A DNA stretch of 64,000 nt from Triglochin maritima (GCA_963682175.1 OY821770.1:16026501-16090500), one strand, 5' to 3'. Positions 12,654-26,962 are shown, numbered from the stretch's first letter. Numbers and translations: made by a program. Notes: generated by a model not told the origin, from the letters alone.

Positions 12654-14136
12654 TTAGGGTTCAATTTTCTAGTGATTTGAAACTATAAACAAATTTAGTT
12701 TACCATCTAGGGTTCGAACAATTCGATTTTCCGATTTTTTCGGTCTTTAAATGTTTTGTTGGAATAATTCTTTGTAATAATTCATTTTGAATATTTTAAG
12801 TGGTTTAAAACATGTCATGTAATTATTAGAATTATGATTTAGACATAAGTCTAACTTGCAATAATTTCGTTTTAAGTATAAACGATTATTTTGCAAGAGA
12901 ATCAACAAAGCCGAAAAACTGCGGTTCGTCTTTCCTTTTAGGAAATTGGATGGACAACGGTTCAAAATTGTTTTTGAACTTGTGTATGGATGAAAAACCT
13001 TTTGAATGGATTTCAAAATGTTTTTTCAAAGAATTGTTTGGGATTCTAGATGATTGATAAACTAGGTTGTATAGTTTATAGCAATATTGCGTGCATGGAT
13101 GCTCGAGTTGTCTTTGCAGGAATTGTGAGTTTATATGTTCCAAATCAGTGCCTATGAATGTTTGTAATTATTATTATACAGGGGCTTATTTACATGTAAA
13201 AGCCAAATTCTCTCTTTCTATCTTTAGATAATTGCATTGCATTTGAGAGGTTTTACATAGGACTTGCAGTAGTCGGTTTTTATCGAATGTGAGGAGCATG
13301 TTTATTTTCTGTAAAATCTACATCTCCGGTGCAAGAGGAAGTCGCCACTGTAGCGCATCGATAAAGGATCGAGGATCGGGGATCGAGGATCAAAGGGAAC
13401 ATATAAACTTACACGATGTGGATTGTGTGAATGGTTTAATTTCTGTTTTTAATCTTGCTATGCATGTGATGAATGTGTTGAATGTTAGGATGTGTATGAA
13501 TGATATTATGCATGATAACCTAAAATTCTGAATCACATGTTAATATATGAAATTGTCCAACAAAATTAAGAGTAATTTTCCTTCTTATTTCATCCACTAG
13601 CAGCCATCGATCGAGGGATACTCTGCTCGCCCTTAGCGGGAGATAACTCCCTCTATCTTTGGGAATAGTGGGAGATATAATGGTTGTCTATTGTTGTGCC
13701 ACGATTAAATATATGAGGTGCGTTTCACCCTAGTGAACGCCAAGTATGTTTAGTTGTGAATACAATGGATAAACGTATCTCGTATCAAATGAAAATAACT
13801 TTTCTTAACATTACCTAGAGCCCTCGCTCGGTTTTGGGAAAAAGTTTTTCTTACGAGGATAGGTCATATTCCCTCATAATTAAAACGACAAGAATCACAA
13901 GATTTTGAAGATGCTAATGTTGCTAAAATTAAAAAAGGTTGTGATTAGAAAATGTTTTTCTTACATTGATATTGTAATGTATTTGATAGCCCTTAGGTAG
14001 TCTATATTTCAATTTATAGGATCTTGGTTTGCTGTGATTATGGGCAAAAATTTTATTTGCAGCATTTACATTTGTATGTATGTATGATAAACATAAAATT
14101 GGCATTAAAATCCTGTATGATTTATTTTGTAGAAAA
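12654..14136 (+). other. Copia A untranslated leader
   Basis: About 1.5 kb between primer-binding site and gag. No supported ORF. A small GATCGAGGATCGGG-type direct repeat lies at 13370-13392. The corresponding leader of copia B is at about 38030-39480 on the minus strand. Confidence 0.6.
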
Positions 14137-17100
14137 ATGTCGAACATCCCACCTATCGTACGATCCCTGATAGAAAAACACCCTTTAGCAAATGATGGCT
14201 CAAACTTCATAAGTTGGCAACTCAAACTCAACATCGTGTTAAAGTTTGAGAAACTATCTCACATTTTGGAAGGTCCAATCCCAAAATGGAATGAGAGATT
14301 AACCGATGAAGAAAAAGAGGCTAAAGCCAAGTGGGAAGACCAAGAGAACCAAGTTCACGGTCTTATGCTAGCATCCATGGGTGACTCGCTTCAAGCGAAA
14401 TACTTGGATTCAAAATCCAAGAAGACCATGGAGGCTTTGTCTAAGATGTTCATGGATAGTGCCCGAAAGGAGCGCTATAAGACCACCATCGCACTCACAA
14501 GGTGCCATATGGCGGAGGGAACATCGGTATCCATGCATTTTCTTACGATGCAAGGGTACCTTGAGAAGTTGGCAAAACTCTCTTCACCAATGCCCGAGGA
14601 CATTGCTGAAGATATGATTCTTGGCTCTCTAGCCCCGTCCTTTAAGGACTTTGTGATGCACTACCACGTGCGTGAAAATGGGGTGAGTCTTGAGGAGTTG
14701 CACAACGCTCTCAAAACTGCTGAAGTTGACATGGGCAAGGGTAGGGACAAGCATATCATTGCCGTCCATGGGAGGAGCCAAAAGATTTGTAAAGGAAAGG
14801 GCAAATCTACCAAAAGTGGTTCAATCAAGAGCAAGGGAGTAGGAGGTGCTCATAAGAGTGCCTCGAGGGGGAAATCTCAGAAATCTCAAACTCCCAATAC
14901 GGAGTGCTTTCACTGCGGTGAAAAAGGACACATCCGACCAAATTGACCCAAGTACAAGGAAGACCTTGACAACGGAGTGATTGAACGTCGGCGCCCCAAA
15001 AAGGCCAAAGATATATTTGTTATTGAAATAAATTTAGCCATCTCTGTCCAGGATTGGGTAATTGATACTAGATCTTGTGCTCACATAGTTTCTAATGTGC
15101 ATCTGCTCATGGATAGGAAGGAACTCGTAAGGAACGAGGTAGAATTGAAGGTCGAAAATGGTACGAACGTTTCTGCGGTTGCAAAAGGTTGTGTGGTGCT
15201 TCAATTATGTAGTGGTTTAAATTTATGTCTAAAGAATGTTTATTATGTGCCTTCGATTAGCAAGAACATTATTTCTGTATCATGTTTAGATATGGATAAT
15301 TTCAATATAAATATTTCAAATTCTTCCTTGTCTATATCGAAGAATGGTGTTTTCTATGCAAATGCATTCATAAGGAATGATCTCTATTTGCTTGAATTGA
15401 ATAATAAGCAAATATTTAATATCAATAACAAAACACATAAGACCACTCACGAGAATGATACTCTTTTGTGGCACTAGCGTCTTGGTCACATAAATGAAAA
15501 ACGCATCAAGAAATTGCAAGAAGCTAACCTTCTTGGTCTACTTGATTTTAAATCATTGGAGACGACCAACCACGTTTAATGGGAAAAATGACCAAAAAGC
15601 CTTTCAAGAAGAAAGGTCCAAGGGCGAGTGGCTTGTTGGATTTGATACATTCAGATGTATGTGGTCCAATGAGTACTAGTGCACTAGATAGTTTCAGGTA
15701 CTTCATTACGTTCACAGATGATTATAGTCGTTATGGCTATGTTTATCTAATGAGAAACAAAAGTAAATCCTTTGACAAGTTCAAAGAATTCAAGAATGAA
15801 GTAGAGAACCAATTCGACAAGAAAATCAAGTCTCTACGAACGGATCGTGGAGGTGAGTACTTAAGTGTCGAATTTGACTCATACCTAAAGGAGTTTGGTA
15901 TTGTACCTCAACTCACCCCTCCTGGTACACCTCAGTGGAATGGGGTATCCGAAAGGAGGAATAGGACATTGCTCGACATGGTTCGGTCAATGATGAGTCA
16001 TGCGGAATTACCTCTTTACTTTTGGAGTTATGCACTACAAACTGCGGCTTACACACTAAATAATGTTCCATCCAAATCTGTGGAGAAAACTCCTTATGAG
16101 CTATGGAGTGGTAAAACACCCAAGCTCAATTTTCTCAAGATTTGGGGTTGTGAGACTTACGTCAAGAAATTGATGTCGACTAAACTTCAACCAAAAGCGG
16201 ATAAGTGCCTCTTTATAGGTTATCCTCGTAAGATTAGAGGATACTACTTTTGGCATATCACCTCCAATCGCGTGATTGTAGAGAGGGATGCCACATTTCT
16301 GGAAAAGGAATTTCTGGAAAGGGTAAAAATAGTGGGAGTAGGGTTGTGCGTGAGGAAACTCAAGATACTCTACAAGATCATGACATGAATGATGACATTC
16401 AAGATCATGAAGGCCCAATCGAAATTCCTTTGATTAGTGGGAGCGTGAGTGAGAGACCCTCGCAAAAAATTGTGAGAGAATCTCAATCATCCCCACCTAG
16501 TGTACGTTCAAAGGTTGAATGTGAACCCACTCCTCAAGAAATTGTGGAAGAAGTTCGAGAGACACGAGAAGAACCAAAAGAACTAAGAAGGTCAACGAGG
16601 GAAATGAAGAAACCCGACTTGTATCTGGGACTTCATGAAATCATGGTACTTGATACCAATGATCCCTTGACCTTCCAAGAAGCAATGGAAAGGGAAGACT
16701 CCAAACTATATCTTAAGGCCATGGAATCCGAAATAGAATCCATGTATGATAATCAAGTGTGGAACCTGGTTGACATTCCTCAAGGGAAAAAGGCCATTCA
16801 AAATAAATGGGTTTTCAAGAGGAAGATGGACATGGATGGAAACTTGACAACCTACAAAGCGAGGCTTGTAGCAAAAGGTTTCACTCAAGTTCAAGGAATT
16901 GACTATGATGAAACTTTTTCACCAGTTACCATGTTCAAGTCTATTCGGATAATGCTCTCTATTGCTGCATTTCATGATTATGAAATATGGCAAATGGATG
17001 TCAAAACGACATTCCTTAATGAGAACTTGGAGGAGGATGTGTACATGGTACAACCTCAAGGTTTTGAAGATCCAAAGAATAGCGAGAAGGTATGCAAGCT

Positions 17101-18245
17101 TCAAAGATCCATTTATGGATTGAAGCAAGCATCAAGGAGTTGGAACAAACGCTTTGACGAGGAAATGAAGAGGCTTCACTTCATTCAAAGTAAGGAAGAA
17201 CCTTGTATATACAAGAAGGTTAGTGGGACCATGTAGTATTCCTAATCTTATATGTCGATGACATATTGCTTATGGGCAATCATATTCCTTTGCTTGAGCA
17301 AACGAGAAGTTCATTGAAATCTGCATTTTCAATGAAAGATATGGGTGAGGCTCAATATATCTTGGGAATCAAGATATATAGAGATAGATCCCGTAGACTC
17401 ATTGGCCTCAGTCAACGTACATACATTGACAAGGTCTTGGAAAGGTTCAGATGAACAACTCCAAAAAGGGCAGTGTGCCAATGAGTATGGGTGTGCAACT
17501 CAAGAAGTCTCAACGTGCGCAATCACGTAAGGACTTAGAGTACATGGAGGATGTCCCTTATGCTTCGGCAATTTGGTCGATCATGTACGCGATGACTTGC
17601 ACAAGACCCGATGTCTCGTATGCTCTAAGCGTGACAAGTCGTCACCAATCCAACGTAGGTCCTGAGCATTGGACTGCGGTCAAGAATATCCTAAAGTACC
17701 TTAACCGGACTAAGGATAAGATTCTTGTTTATAGAGGACAAAGAGAGTTGATAGCCGAAGGGTACTCGGATGTGAGTTTCATGAGTGATCCAGACGATAG
17801 AAGGTCGCAATCAGGATACGTTTTTCTTCTGAATGGTGGAGCTGTGAGTTGGCGTAGTTGGAAGCAAAACACTACGGCCGACTCAACCACTGCTTCCGAA
17901 GTAATGGTTGTCGCTGAAGTGAGCAAGGAAGGAGTCTGGATCAAGAAGTTCCTTGAAGAGCTTGGAGTAGTTCCCTCGAGCGAGGGACCCATTGAGTTGT
18001 TTTGCGATAATAGTGCTTCTATCTCGCAAATCAAGGATACTAGATCACACCACAAAGTGAAGTACATGGATCGTAAGTACTTCGTGACACGTGACCTCAT
18101 CGACGAAGGCAAAATAAATCTATTATGGGTGGACACCAACAGCAACACAGCTGATCCATTCACAATACCCTTATCCCAAGCCAAGGGCGAAATGCATTTC
18201 GAGTCCATGAGATTGAGGAACCATGTAGATTGGCTTGATGATTGA
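14137..18245 (+). pseudogene. Copia A gag-pol (gag, protease, integrase, RT, RNase H), decayed
   Basis: The start ATG at 14137 gives gag (about 14137-14950) ending in a CCHC knuckle, CFHCGEKGHIRPN then a stop where Cys is expected (TGA 14944-14946). Protease follows with VIDTR in place of the usual DTG/DSG. A TAG at 15475 and an indel near 15565 precede integrase (15579 on: SDVCGPM, TDRGGEY, GVSERRNRT, so the D,D,E residues are kept). A one-base loss near 16328 shifts to RT (NKWVFKRK, WQMDVKTTF, LYVDDILL). Further frameshifts near 17233 and 17451 precede RNase H (SGYVFLLNGG, FCDNSASI, KYMDRKYFVTRD), ending TGA 18243-18245. A single polyprotein is normal for copia, so these breaks abolish autonomous function. 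Confidence 0.92.
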
Positions 18246-18329
18246 TATGTAATGGGGTTTACCCTAGTTATTATTGTTTTATACATTGAGTATGTATGTG
18301 AAAGAAAACTTTAATAACAAGTGGGAGAT

Positions 18330-20357
18330 TGAAGGGAATGTGTTCTAAAAGTTTTACTTTTAAATGTCAATTATTATGAATTGAATGAGAAATCATTTTG
18401 TTCCTTGTTTATGTTATTCGTCTTTTAGAAGTGTTAAGGAAGATGCTCTTGGTCCATAACCGTAGAGCTCTAAAAGATATTGGTTTACATAAAACAAAAT
18501 ATATTCGCAATCATGGTGATTAACATGGGACATTAATTACCGAGTTAAGATTGTCGTGTTAGTCATAGATCATTGTAGCTCTACAAGTGAGTGACAACAC
18601 AGGTACACAGAAGAGGAAAATACTACTTTTGTATACTGAATAGACCTAATAAGTAAAATATTATAGAATTGTGTTTTCTGTGTCATTAATGTTTTACTGT
18701 GTCCTTGGTCCTTTGATATGAGCCTTATATCCGATCACTTAAGAATTGCTTAATTAGACTAGTGTCTTGAGCTATAGATTAGCGTAGTGTAAAGGTATTG
18801 GTTGGTTAAGTATGACTTTTGTTGGAGAAGATAGTTAGTCAAAAGATTATCATTGCCCCTCTTAATTGAGTAATGATATTAGCGGGCCCCTTGATAAAGC
18901 AAAGTTATAATGTGCACAATGTGATTTGAGTTAAGTCACATATTTATAACTAGCTTAAAGAGATCAAGAAATGAATACTAATACAAAGATGACACAATAC
19001 TACTTTGTGTGTATTCTTAATATCATGAGGCAAGTGACGGACACAAGTGGTGCACTCCATCACTAAATGGATTGGGTTTTGGTTCGAGTGGAATTAAGAC
19101 ATCTAACTAATTGGGAACTATAATGTGTAGCTAGATACCGCTTATAGCTTGTGATATTAAGCTCTTAATACCACTGCCAACTTAGTTTAGATCCTCCCAT
19201 AGGTCACACCACAAAACTGGGAACACAAGAAATGGGGATTTTGAGTTCATAAGGTGTGTCAGGTTTCATGTAGAAAATATGACACATGTGGTGAACAAGC
19301 GAAATCAAAATTATGTTGTGATTAATAACATAATTAGAATCTAAATTAAATTCATATGTGATGTAAATATTATGGGGTGTAATGATTTATCATTACATAG
19401 GATAATATATTACATAAGTTGTGACCTTACTACTAATCCCGAAATGTCAAATTTTGTAAGGGTTAAGCCAAAATTTGACGAGTCTGCAGTACTGTGCAAA
19501 ACCGGTCGACCGCTGAAACGTAAACGGTCGACCGAATGTGGCACGGTCGACCAAAATGTTGCAGGGTCGACCGGATGTGTCTCGATCGCTACAGGAATTT
19601 CGTATGTTCGTTTTCGGTCGACCGAACATTGCGATGAAATAATTTTTTTGTTGCGAACGGTCGACCGAGTTCATGAACGGTCGACCGAGCCTCCAACAAG
19701 GTCGACCGATTCAGACGGTTACTGCAGAATAAATTTAAGAATTAATTAGATCATGCATGGAATTGGTCCATAACTGATTTAATTCGTGGCTAAGATTATT
19801 TGTTAGCAAATAATGGATGGTTAGATGGAAGTTTGCATGAAATAATGGGCAAGAGGTTGCACATGAATAGGTAATATGGAGAGAACTTATAAATACAAGT
19901 TTATCTCATTACCTTATTAATTAATTCATTATCTTTTTGTGCAAACATCTCTCTCCATAATTCTCCACGAATTTCACCTTAATTCTTGAGTTTAGTTTTA
20001 GTTTTCAGAGATCTTCTTCTCAAGGGAACTAAAGAGGGGTTAGTAGTTGGATTCTAAACCCTATTGGAGATTGAGAGGCTAGCTCTTCTCTCTCCAATCT
20101 TGTTTAGAGTTTTGTGAATACTCGGAGGTATCCGGCGCAGCGACAAGCATCCTCAACGTCTCCGGATCTTCAAGAAGTTTTAGAGAACTTCTAGGTATGA
20201 ATTTCGGAGCCCATGTTTGTTTTAATAAAGTTTTGAAACTAGTTATTGAAACAAACTGATGCATGCATGAAACAAATCATAGAAAAATTGTAATTGATCC
20301 TTATTGTGCATAAAAAATTCAAAAATAAATATGTGCAATTAAACTAGAAATCCTACA
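18330..20357 (+). repeat. Copia A 3' LTR (2028 bp)
   Basis: It follows the polypurine tract AAGTGGGAGA. TG...CA ends, TATA box TATAAAT at 19888-19894. About eight GGTCGACC palindromes lie at 19503-19713. Almost the same length as solo LTR A at 4623-6652. Confidence 0.95.
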
Positions 20358-22415
20358 TATCTTACGCCTGACCTCCCAACGTGAAGGACTTATGCGAATG
20401 GCCTCTAGAGCTAGAGGACCCACTCGTGGTCCGTCGGCCCAGAAAACAGAATGTGCCCAGAATTATTAATCCGATTAAATGCAATGCAAGCTACTTGAGC
20501 ATCTAAAGTCTAATGCAGCTACAAGCTACGGAACAAGCTCAAGGAAGAGTATCCGGATACCCTCCTAACAGCCCCGACGAAACAAAATCAGAACATTCCA
20601 AACAGAAACCCAACCAAAATCAGCAAGCAATCATACTCGGATTGGCAATTCAAGGTAAACAACACATCGATTCATCTACGGGTCATGAGAAGGATGTCAT
20701 AAGGTCTGAATCCTAACGGTCAACCACAATCACAACACAACACCTCGTATCAGTGATATATCGGTATTATCAGAATAACAAAACATGTATAACAACAGAA
20801 TACATGATGATCAACCACTACAGGTAATCGATAGCATACACCATAAATTTGAGAACACGCATGCATTGCAACTTGTGGTCCCGAACATGGTCAGAGATTA
20901 GATGGATAGGAATTAATTCATAAATGTATCAGTAGTCCTATATATAAAACATGCCTCTGAAATCAGGAGTCTAAGTACCTTCATAGTCGATACAGATATA
21001 TTGATATACATGCTTGTAGATTTGCACAATACTAGACGTCATAGTATGAATAGCATAGATCATGGATGAATCCTAATTTAGTCTCATGTGAGAGCATAAC
21101 AAGATATATCAGTTAAGTCATACCAAAAATCAGATCATACACATGAGCTAAACATGGTTTGAATAAAATCAGATTGGATTAACTCATCGCAATATTCAAG
21201 TCAAGACATGCAACTATACACGTTGCATTAACATCTAGATGAACATATGCAACTTATTTTCAGACGGAATGTCATGAATATATCATAGGGATTGACAAAT
21301 CAGAGCATATATGTTTGTTGATCATTACTGGACTAAAATCACAACGATTCATGCAATATTATCTAGACCTATTAGCTAGATCATGCATGGACATAAGAGC
21401 AGAAATCAGCAACGAGTCCTACAAATGATATCTGACTAAACTCATGAAATAACACATAAATATGTGATATAATATCAGAAAACATATTATGCGTACATAT
21501 CTGGACATGATCACAATATCACGCACAAGTATAACATCTGAAAGCTCACAAGAACAAACATTACAAGGTGATTAACAAGTAGCGCAACATGCATGCAAAA
21601 TCCCTCCCCTGCTAGCTCTCCATGGCCCAGCCTCATCGCCTCTGGTTTTTCCAACAAACCACCAAGGAAATCATGAGTCAAGAATCGTGATAGAGAGGGA
21701 GATGCTCAGCCAACCTCTGAAAATCTGGAGAGTGCACCACAGCCCACCCGATCGGGTAGATCTCCACTTGTGCAACTCCAAACCTCAGACCGACCACCCT
21801 ATTAGTGCTGGACTAATCTCCATCCAACACTCCATACTTCCTATTACACTAAGGGTCCAGGAGCATACCTGATCAGCAAGGAAGATTGGTCGAGCTTTCC
21901 CGGAAATTCTGCCCATCAACTCTTCTTCGAGCCGCACAAGGCTGCACTAGACGTTGCTCCCAACTCGCCGGAGATCAGCCCACCAATCCGCTGGAGAGGA
22001 AGGGCTGAGTGGTCTGGAGTGATGTGTGTGTGGATGGAAAAGAGAGGAAGAGGACGGCTGGAAGAGCTTTATAGATTGCATACAACTCTCCGACTTCCTA
22101 GCTATCAAGCCACTTCAAGACTTGCCAAAGGTGGCACCAGCAAGGACACCCAAAAGCCTCCCTTGAAAGATGCGTGTAACTCCCAAGCCCCCTTCAACTT
22201 CCACGCCATCCCCAACCTGGGCTCAGCCTAAACTGTCTCCACACTCACACAGCCCAAACCCGATGTGTCGCACCCGATAGACCAATAAGCAATCCGATCA
22301 AATCAGCTCAACCCAACATGCCATAACACAATTTAATATTCTAAGTACCAAATTATGTGTAGCATAGGAGAGTTGGTATATATATATTAATATTATAACG
22401 GGAAACCGGGTCTTA

Positions 22416-22810
22416 TATCTCACCCCAACATTCTCATGTTAAGCAATGTGGGACTAAACTTGGGGGTGTTACAACCTATCCCACTTGAACACATGACGTC
22501 CTCGTCAGGGTCAAGCCACTCAGTCACCAGGCGTTGTGGGATTCTAGAGGTGGCTCCCACCCTTTAGGTGTAGCACTTAGTTCCCACAATTCTGGCTAGT
22601 TCAGGCTCTGATACCATCTGTAACGTCTCGTCCCCGAGCCCGTATCGAACTCGGGTCCCGGTCCGTCACTCATGCACCTACTAACCCACGAACCCACCTA
22701 TTTCCACAAAACTTAAGTTGGTACATGTTATGGTAGTGGACTCATGTCATTATATCTCACCCCAACATTCTTATGTTAAGCAATGTGGGACTAAGCTTGG
22801 GGGTGTTACA
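22416..22810 (-). mobile_element. Second TRIM copy, 3' LTR truncated
   Basis: The intact LTR is 22619-22810 (192 bp, TGTAACGTCTCG ... GGGGTGTTACA on the plus strand). The primer-binding site is at 22605-22616 (minus TGGTATCAGAGC) and the internal region 22474-22618 is 145 bp, the same length as in the first TRIM. Only 58 bp of the other LTR remain (22416-22473); its outer part is replaced by the LTR-like element ending at 22415. PMD coding sequence resumes within a few bases after 22810. Confidence 0.85.
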
Positions 22811-24217
22811 GAGATGGTCTAGAGTTAATCAAAAATTCTTTTGGGATTGATATCAATTCTGAGATGATGAGAAAAGGAAAGCGAACGGTGGGAGAAGATG
22901 AGCCACAAATTTTCAAAGATTCGGGATTTATCATTAGTTTGCAATGGTTGCGGGTCAATTACGGGAACCTCCTGGATAATCCCATGCCAGAGCAAATGAC
23001 TATATACACACGGGCTTTCATTTTAGATTTTTTCGGATCCATAGTTTTCCCTGATAGCTCTGGAACATGCGTTCCAGTTATGTATTTGAGGTTTTTGCAG
23101 GATTTGGATAAGCCATTAGTGTACAATTGGGATGCGACTGTTCTTTCCTTTTATATCGCCACTTGTCCATTTCATGTCAAACTGGTAAGAAGAACATTGG
23201 CGGTGTGTTATTACTTCTTCAGCATTTCTCTTGGACTCGGTTTGCTGTAGCCCCACCAAAACACGTGGGTCTTGCTGAGTGTCTAGGAAGACTCAGAATC
23301 GTGACCTCCATTTGCTCTTAAATGGCAATAATCACAGACTTATGAGGTTAGTACCACACGTAATTGTCTCACACATTACAGAAATGAGTTTGAATGTATG
23401 TTGGATGAGCATGTAAACTAACAGTCGTATGATTCTTATTTGACATTACTTCTTGACCGGGTAGTTACTGATGGTGCATATTGGCTCGCGAGAGTGCCCT
23501 TGATTCATTTCTGGATGATATCATGGCATTATCCAGAAAGAACTATGAGACCACAATTCAGACTTTTTCAGACAATGCCACCGCCAGAGCCTCATCCATG
23601 GACAGAGATGAAAAGACTTAATAAGATAGTTCATGCAGCCCGACAGAAAGATGATTGGTCAGCGAAGCATCAAATTTACATACAGGAGTGGGATAGACTG
23701 CATATTTTTGAGGAAAATCGACCCTATGATCACAGAGAGAATCGACGGTATCGTCAGTGGTTTCAACATAACGGTATGTACACAGTCTACATACGATGCC
23801 AAATGGAGTTTGGTTTGAACAGATCGTTGCCAGCCCCACGTGATTCCATCGAGGACCTCTGTTACGTTCCTGGCGGACCACGTATTCGACGATTGGTATG
23901 TTTTTCTAACGAATTTGACGACTAATTTTTGTTGTGTGTTAATGTTTAACTATCAAACTATAATTTCAGGGTTTACGTAGCATCCAACATGCTGCATTTG
24001 TTATTAAGTGGCTGTATAAAAGTGGAACTAAGGGACTCTGTAAAATGTTGTTGAAGAGTCATCAACTCGATGCCTTCGATTGCGATGAGGTTCATGAATT
24101 TAAAAGAGTATTAAGTAATGATGGATTACATGCAGATGTAGAGTTGATTCCTGGAGATGATGATGGTAATGATGATTATCGTGATGACTGTGCGGTACCT
24201 ACACATGAGGACCAAAC

Positions 24218-26386
24218 TGTAGGATTTCGTGTCCCTATGTATGTATATATTTTAAAATTTTAATATAACATACAAGATCGATTTTCATATTTTCAGCAAT
24301 TTTATGTACATCTATTTGTGTTTTATTCTAATAACATGCAACCTACATTTATTAAAATAATCCACAAAGATAGAATCATACCTAAAGGTTCTCTAAAACC
24401 TTTTTGATGATCCGGAGTTGCGTTGCCCGTTGAATCGTCCACGGAATTGCCTCCGAGTGTTCACTAAACTCTAAACAAAGTTAAAGAGAAAGGAGCTAGC
24501 CAATCAATCTCTAACAAGGGTTAGAATCAAGCTAATTACCCCTCTTTAAGCTCCTGAGAATCTTATCTCCAAAACTTAAATTTACTAAGAGATTTTCGTG
24601 GTGATTAGGGAGAGATTAATGAGAGAAAGAATTTTGCATTAGTATTAAAACAAGTAGGAATAGGTGCCCTTTTATAGGCTCCCAAAACATCCTTATCAAG
24701 AGCTATTATTTAGTCATGATCCCTTGTTTTTCTCTCCTAACATTAATCTCTAAATTCCACATAATCACCCACAAATAACGTTTTAATTAAATCTGGAATT
24801 ATTCCACCCATGATTTAATTAATCTCTTAATAATTCAGGCAGAATCGTTCTTGTTTGGTAGACCGAGAATTATTCGGTCAACCGAACCATTCGGTTATAA
24901 CACGTGTTCGGTGCACCGTGAGCTAGACGGTCGACCGAATCCATATGAGAAAAATTCCCTCGAAGAATTCAGATGAACCACGTCTTGTAATCAGTCTACC
25001 GTTGACCCACCAAAATCGCTGCTGGGAAATAGTCATCGGATGACCGGGTCACCTTCGGTCTACCGAAAATACTACTTCTCGGTTGACCATGCACACTCGG
25101 TTAACCAAACCCGATTGTCCAGGCACTCGAGACAATTTCGGTCAACCAATTGCATTTACCCTTTCCCTATTCGGTTAACCGATCCGAAGATACCCCGGTC
25201 GACCGAACCATGAACGGTTCACCGTGTTTGACCCCGATTTTACCTTTGTCAAATTTTGGATTTATTTCCAACAAAATTTGATCTTTTGGGGTTTTTAGCA
25301 ATTCACATCCTATGTATATCATCATATGTAATATTAAATTATTACACCCCATAATATATACCTCATATGAATTTATTATGATTCTAATTATGTCAATTCT
25401 CATGACATATTGATTTTAATTAATTCACCACAAGTGTCCTATCTTCACATGAAACCCGACACATCATATGAACTTAAAATCAACTTCTTGTTTCCCAGTT
25501 TTGTGGTGTGACCTATAGGAGGATATAAGTCAAATTGGCAGCGATATTAAACACTTAATATCTCAAATTATAAGCGGTATCTTGCTACACATTATAGATA
25601 CCCAGTTAGCATAGATGTCTTTGTTCCACCTGAACCAAAACACGATCCATTTAGTGATGTCAGTGCACCACTTGTGTCCGTCCCTTCCCTCATGATATTA
25701 AGAATATATACAAAGTAGAAATGTGTCACCTTTGTATTATATTCATTTCTTGATCTCTCTAAGCTAATTATAACTATGTGACTTAACTCAAGTCACATTG
25801 TGGACATTATAATTTTGCTTTATCAAGGGGCCCACTAATATCATCACTCAATTAAGAGGGGCAATGATAATCATTTGACTAGCTATCTTTTGCAGCACAA
25901 GTCATGTTCAACCAACTATTGCCGTTATCACTACACTCATTGGTAGCTTTTGACAATAATCAAATTAAACACTTCTTGAGTGAAAAGATATAAGTCTCAT
26001 ATCTTAGGATCCAAGACACCGTAAAACATTAATGACACGAAACACAATTCCATAATGTTTTACTTGTTAGGTCTATTCAATATATAAAAGTAATTTTTTC
26101 CTCTTTTATATACTCGTGTCGTCAATTATTTGTAGAGCTACAACAATTGATGACCAACACGACAATCTTATCTCGGTAATTAATGTTCCACGTTAACTAC
26201 CATAATTGTGAATAACTTTTGATTTATGTAAACCATTATCTTTTAGAGCTCTACGGTTAAGGACCAAGCGCCTTTTCCTTAACACTTCCAAAAGACGAAT
26301 ACTATAATCAAGGAACAAAATGTTTGTACATTCAATTCATAATAATTGACATATAAAAGTAAAACTTTTAGAACACATTCCTTTCA
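24218..26386 (-). repeat. Copia B 3' LTR (2169 bp)
   Basis: Plus-strand ends TGTAGGATTTCG and ATTCCTTTCA. The palindrome block (CGGTTAACCG, CGGTGCACCG, CGGTCGACCG and variants) is at about 24860-25215. Minus TATA box TATAAAAGG, plus-strand about 24668-24676. Confidence 0.95.
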
Positions 26387-26962
26387 ATCTCCCACTTGTT
26401 ATCAAAGTTTTCTCTAACATACATTCTCAATGTATAAAACAATAATAACTAGGGTAACCCTCTCTAATCACTCATCAAGCCAATCCACATGGTTCCTCAG
26501 ACCCAAGGACTCGAAATGCATTTCGCCCTTGGCTTGGGATAAGGGTTTGGTGAATGGATCAGCTGTGTTGTTGTTTGTGTCCACCCATAACAAATTTATT
26601 TTGCCCTCGTCGATGAAGTCACGTGTGACAAAGTACTTACGGTCCATGTACTTCACTTTGTGGTGTGATTTGGGATCCTTGATTTGCGAGATAGATGCAC
26701 TATTATCGCAAAATAGCTCTACTGGTCCCTCGCTCGAGGGAACTACTCCAAGCTCTTCAAGGAACTTCTTAATCCACACTCCTTCCTTGCTCGCTTCAGC
26801 GACAGCCATTACTTCAGAAGCGGTGGTTGAGTCGGCCGTAGTGCTTTGCTTCCAACTACGCCAACTCACAGCTCCACCATTGAGAAGGTAGACGTATCCT
26901 GATTGCGACCTTCTATCGCCGGGATCACTCATGAAACTCGCATCCGAATAGCCCTCGGCTAT

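Larger units (their letters stand above)
10895..20357 (+). mobile_element. Ty1/copia retrotransposon A, full structure, coding region decayed
   Basis: The perfect TSD TATCT (10890-10894 and 20358-20362) flanks an element of 9463 bp. It has a 5' LTR (10895-12640), primer-binding site (12642-12653), leader, a gag-protease-integrase-reverse transcriptase-RNase H region (14137-18245), a polypurine tract (AAGTGGGAGA before 18330) and a 3' LTR (18330-20357). Integrase before RT identifies copia order. The 5' LTR has a large internal deletion. Stops and frameshifts make it non-autonomous. The lineage within copia is not assigned. It sits inside the LTR-like element at 10167-22415, so it is younger than that element. 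Confidence 0.95.
10167..22415 (-). mobile_element. Non-coding LTR-like element (probably a long gypsy-type solo LTR), interrupted by copia A
   Basis: The left edge TGTAACGCCCC (10167) follows GATAT directly after PMD coding sequence. The right edge ACCGGGTCTTA runs into a truncated TRIM LTR at 22416. Excluding copia A it is about 2.8 kb (10167-10889 and 20363-22415) with no meaningful ORF. Read on the minus strand it opens TAAGACCCGG, has a TATA box (TATAAAG, plus-strand 22067-22073) followed by a pyrimidine-rich leader, and ends GGGGCGTTACA, all typical of a long plant LTR. The expected CA at the right end is missing, so this end was lost where it joins the TRIM. Family assignment is an inference. 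Confidence 0.5.

Noticed and set aside
22619..22810. TRIM as a Cassandra element with a 5S rRNA-like LTR
   Set aside because: A stretch near 22660-22690 on the minus strand vaguely recalls the 5S internal promoter, but the matching part of the first TRIM copy does not keep it. An alignment with Cassandra and 5S rRNA would settle it.
22864..23925. Two independent small genes (128 and 161 residues)
   Set aside because: They are pieces of one PMD gene: a one-base loss near 23150 and an intron/stop region separate them, and both carry consecutive PMD motifs.
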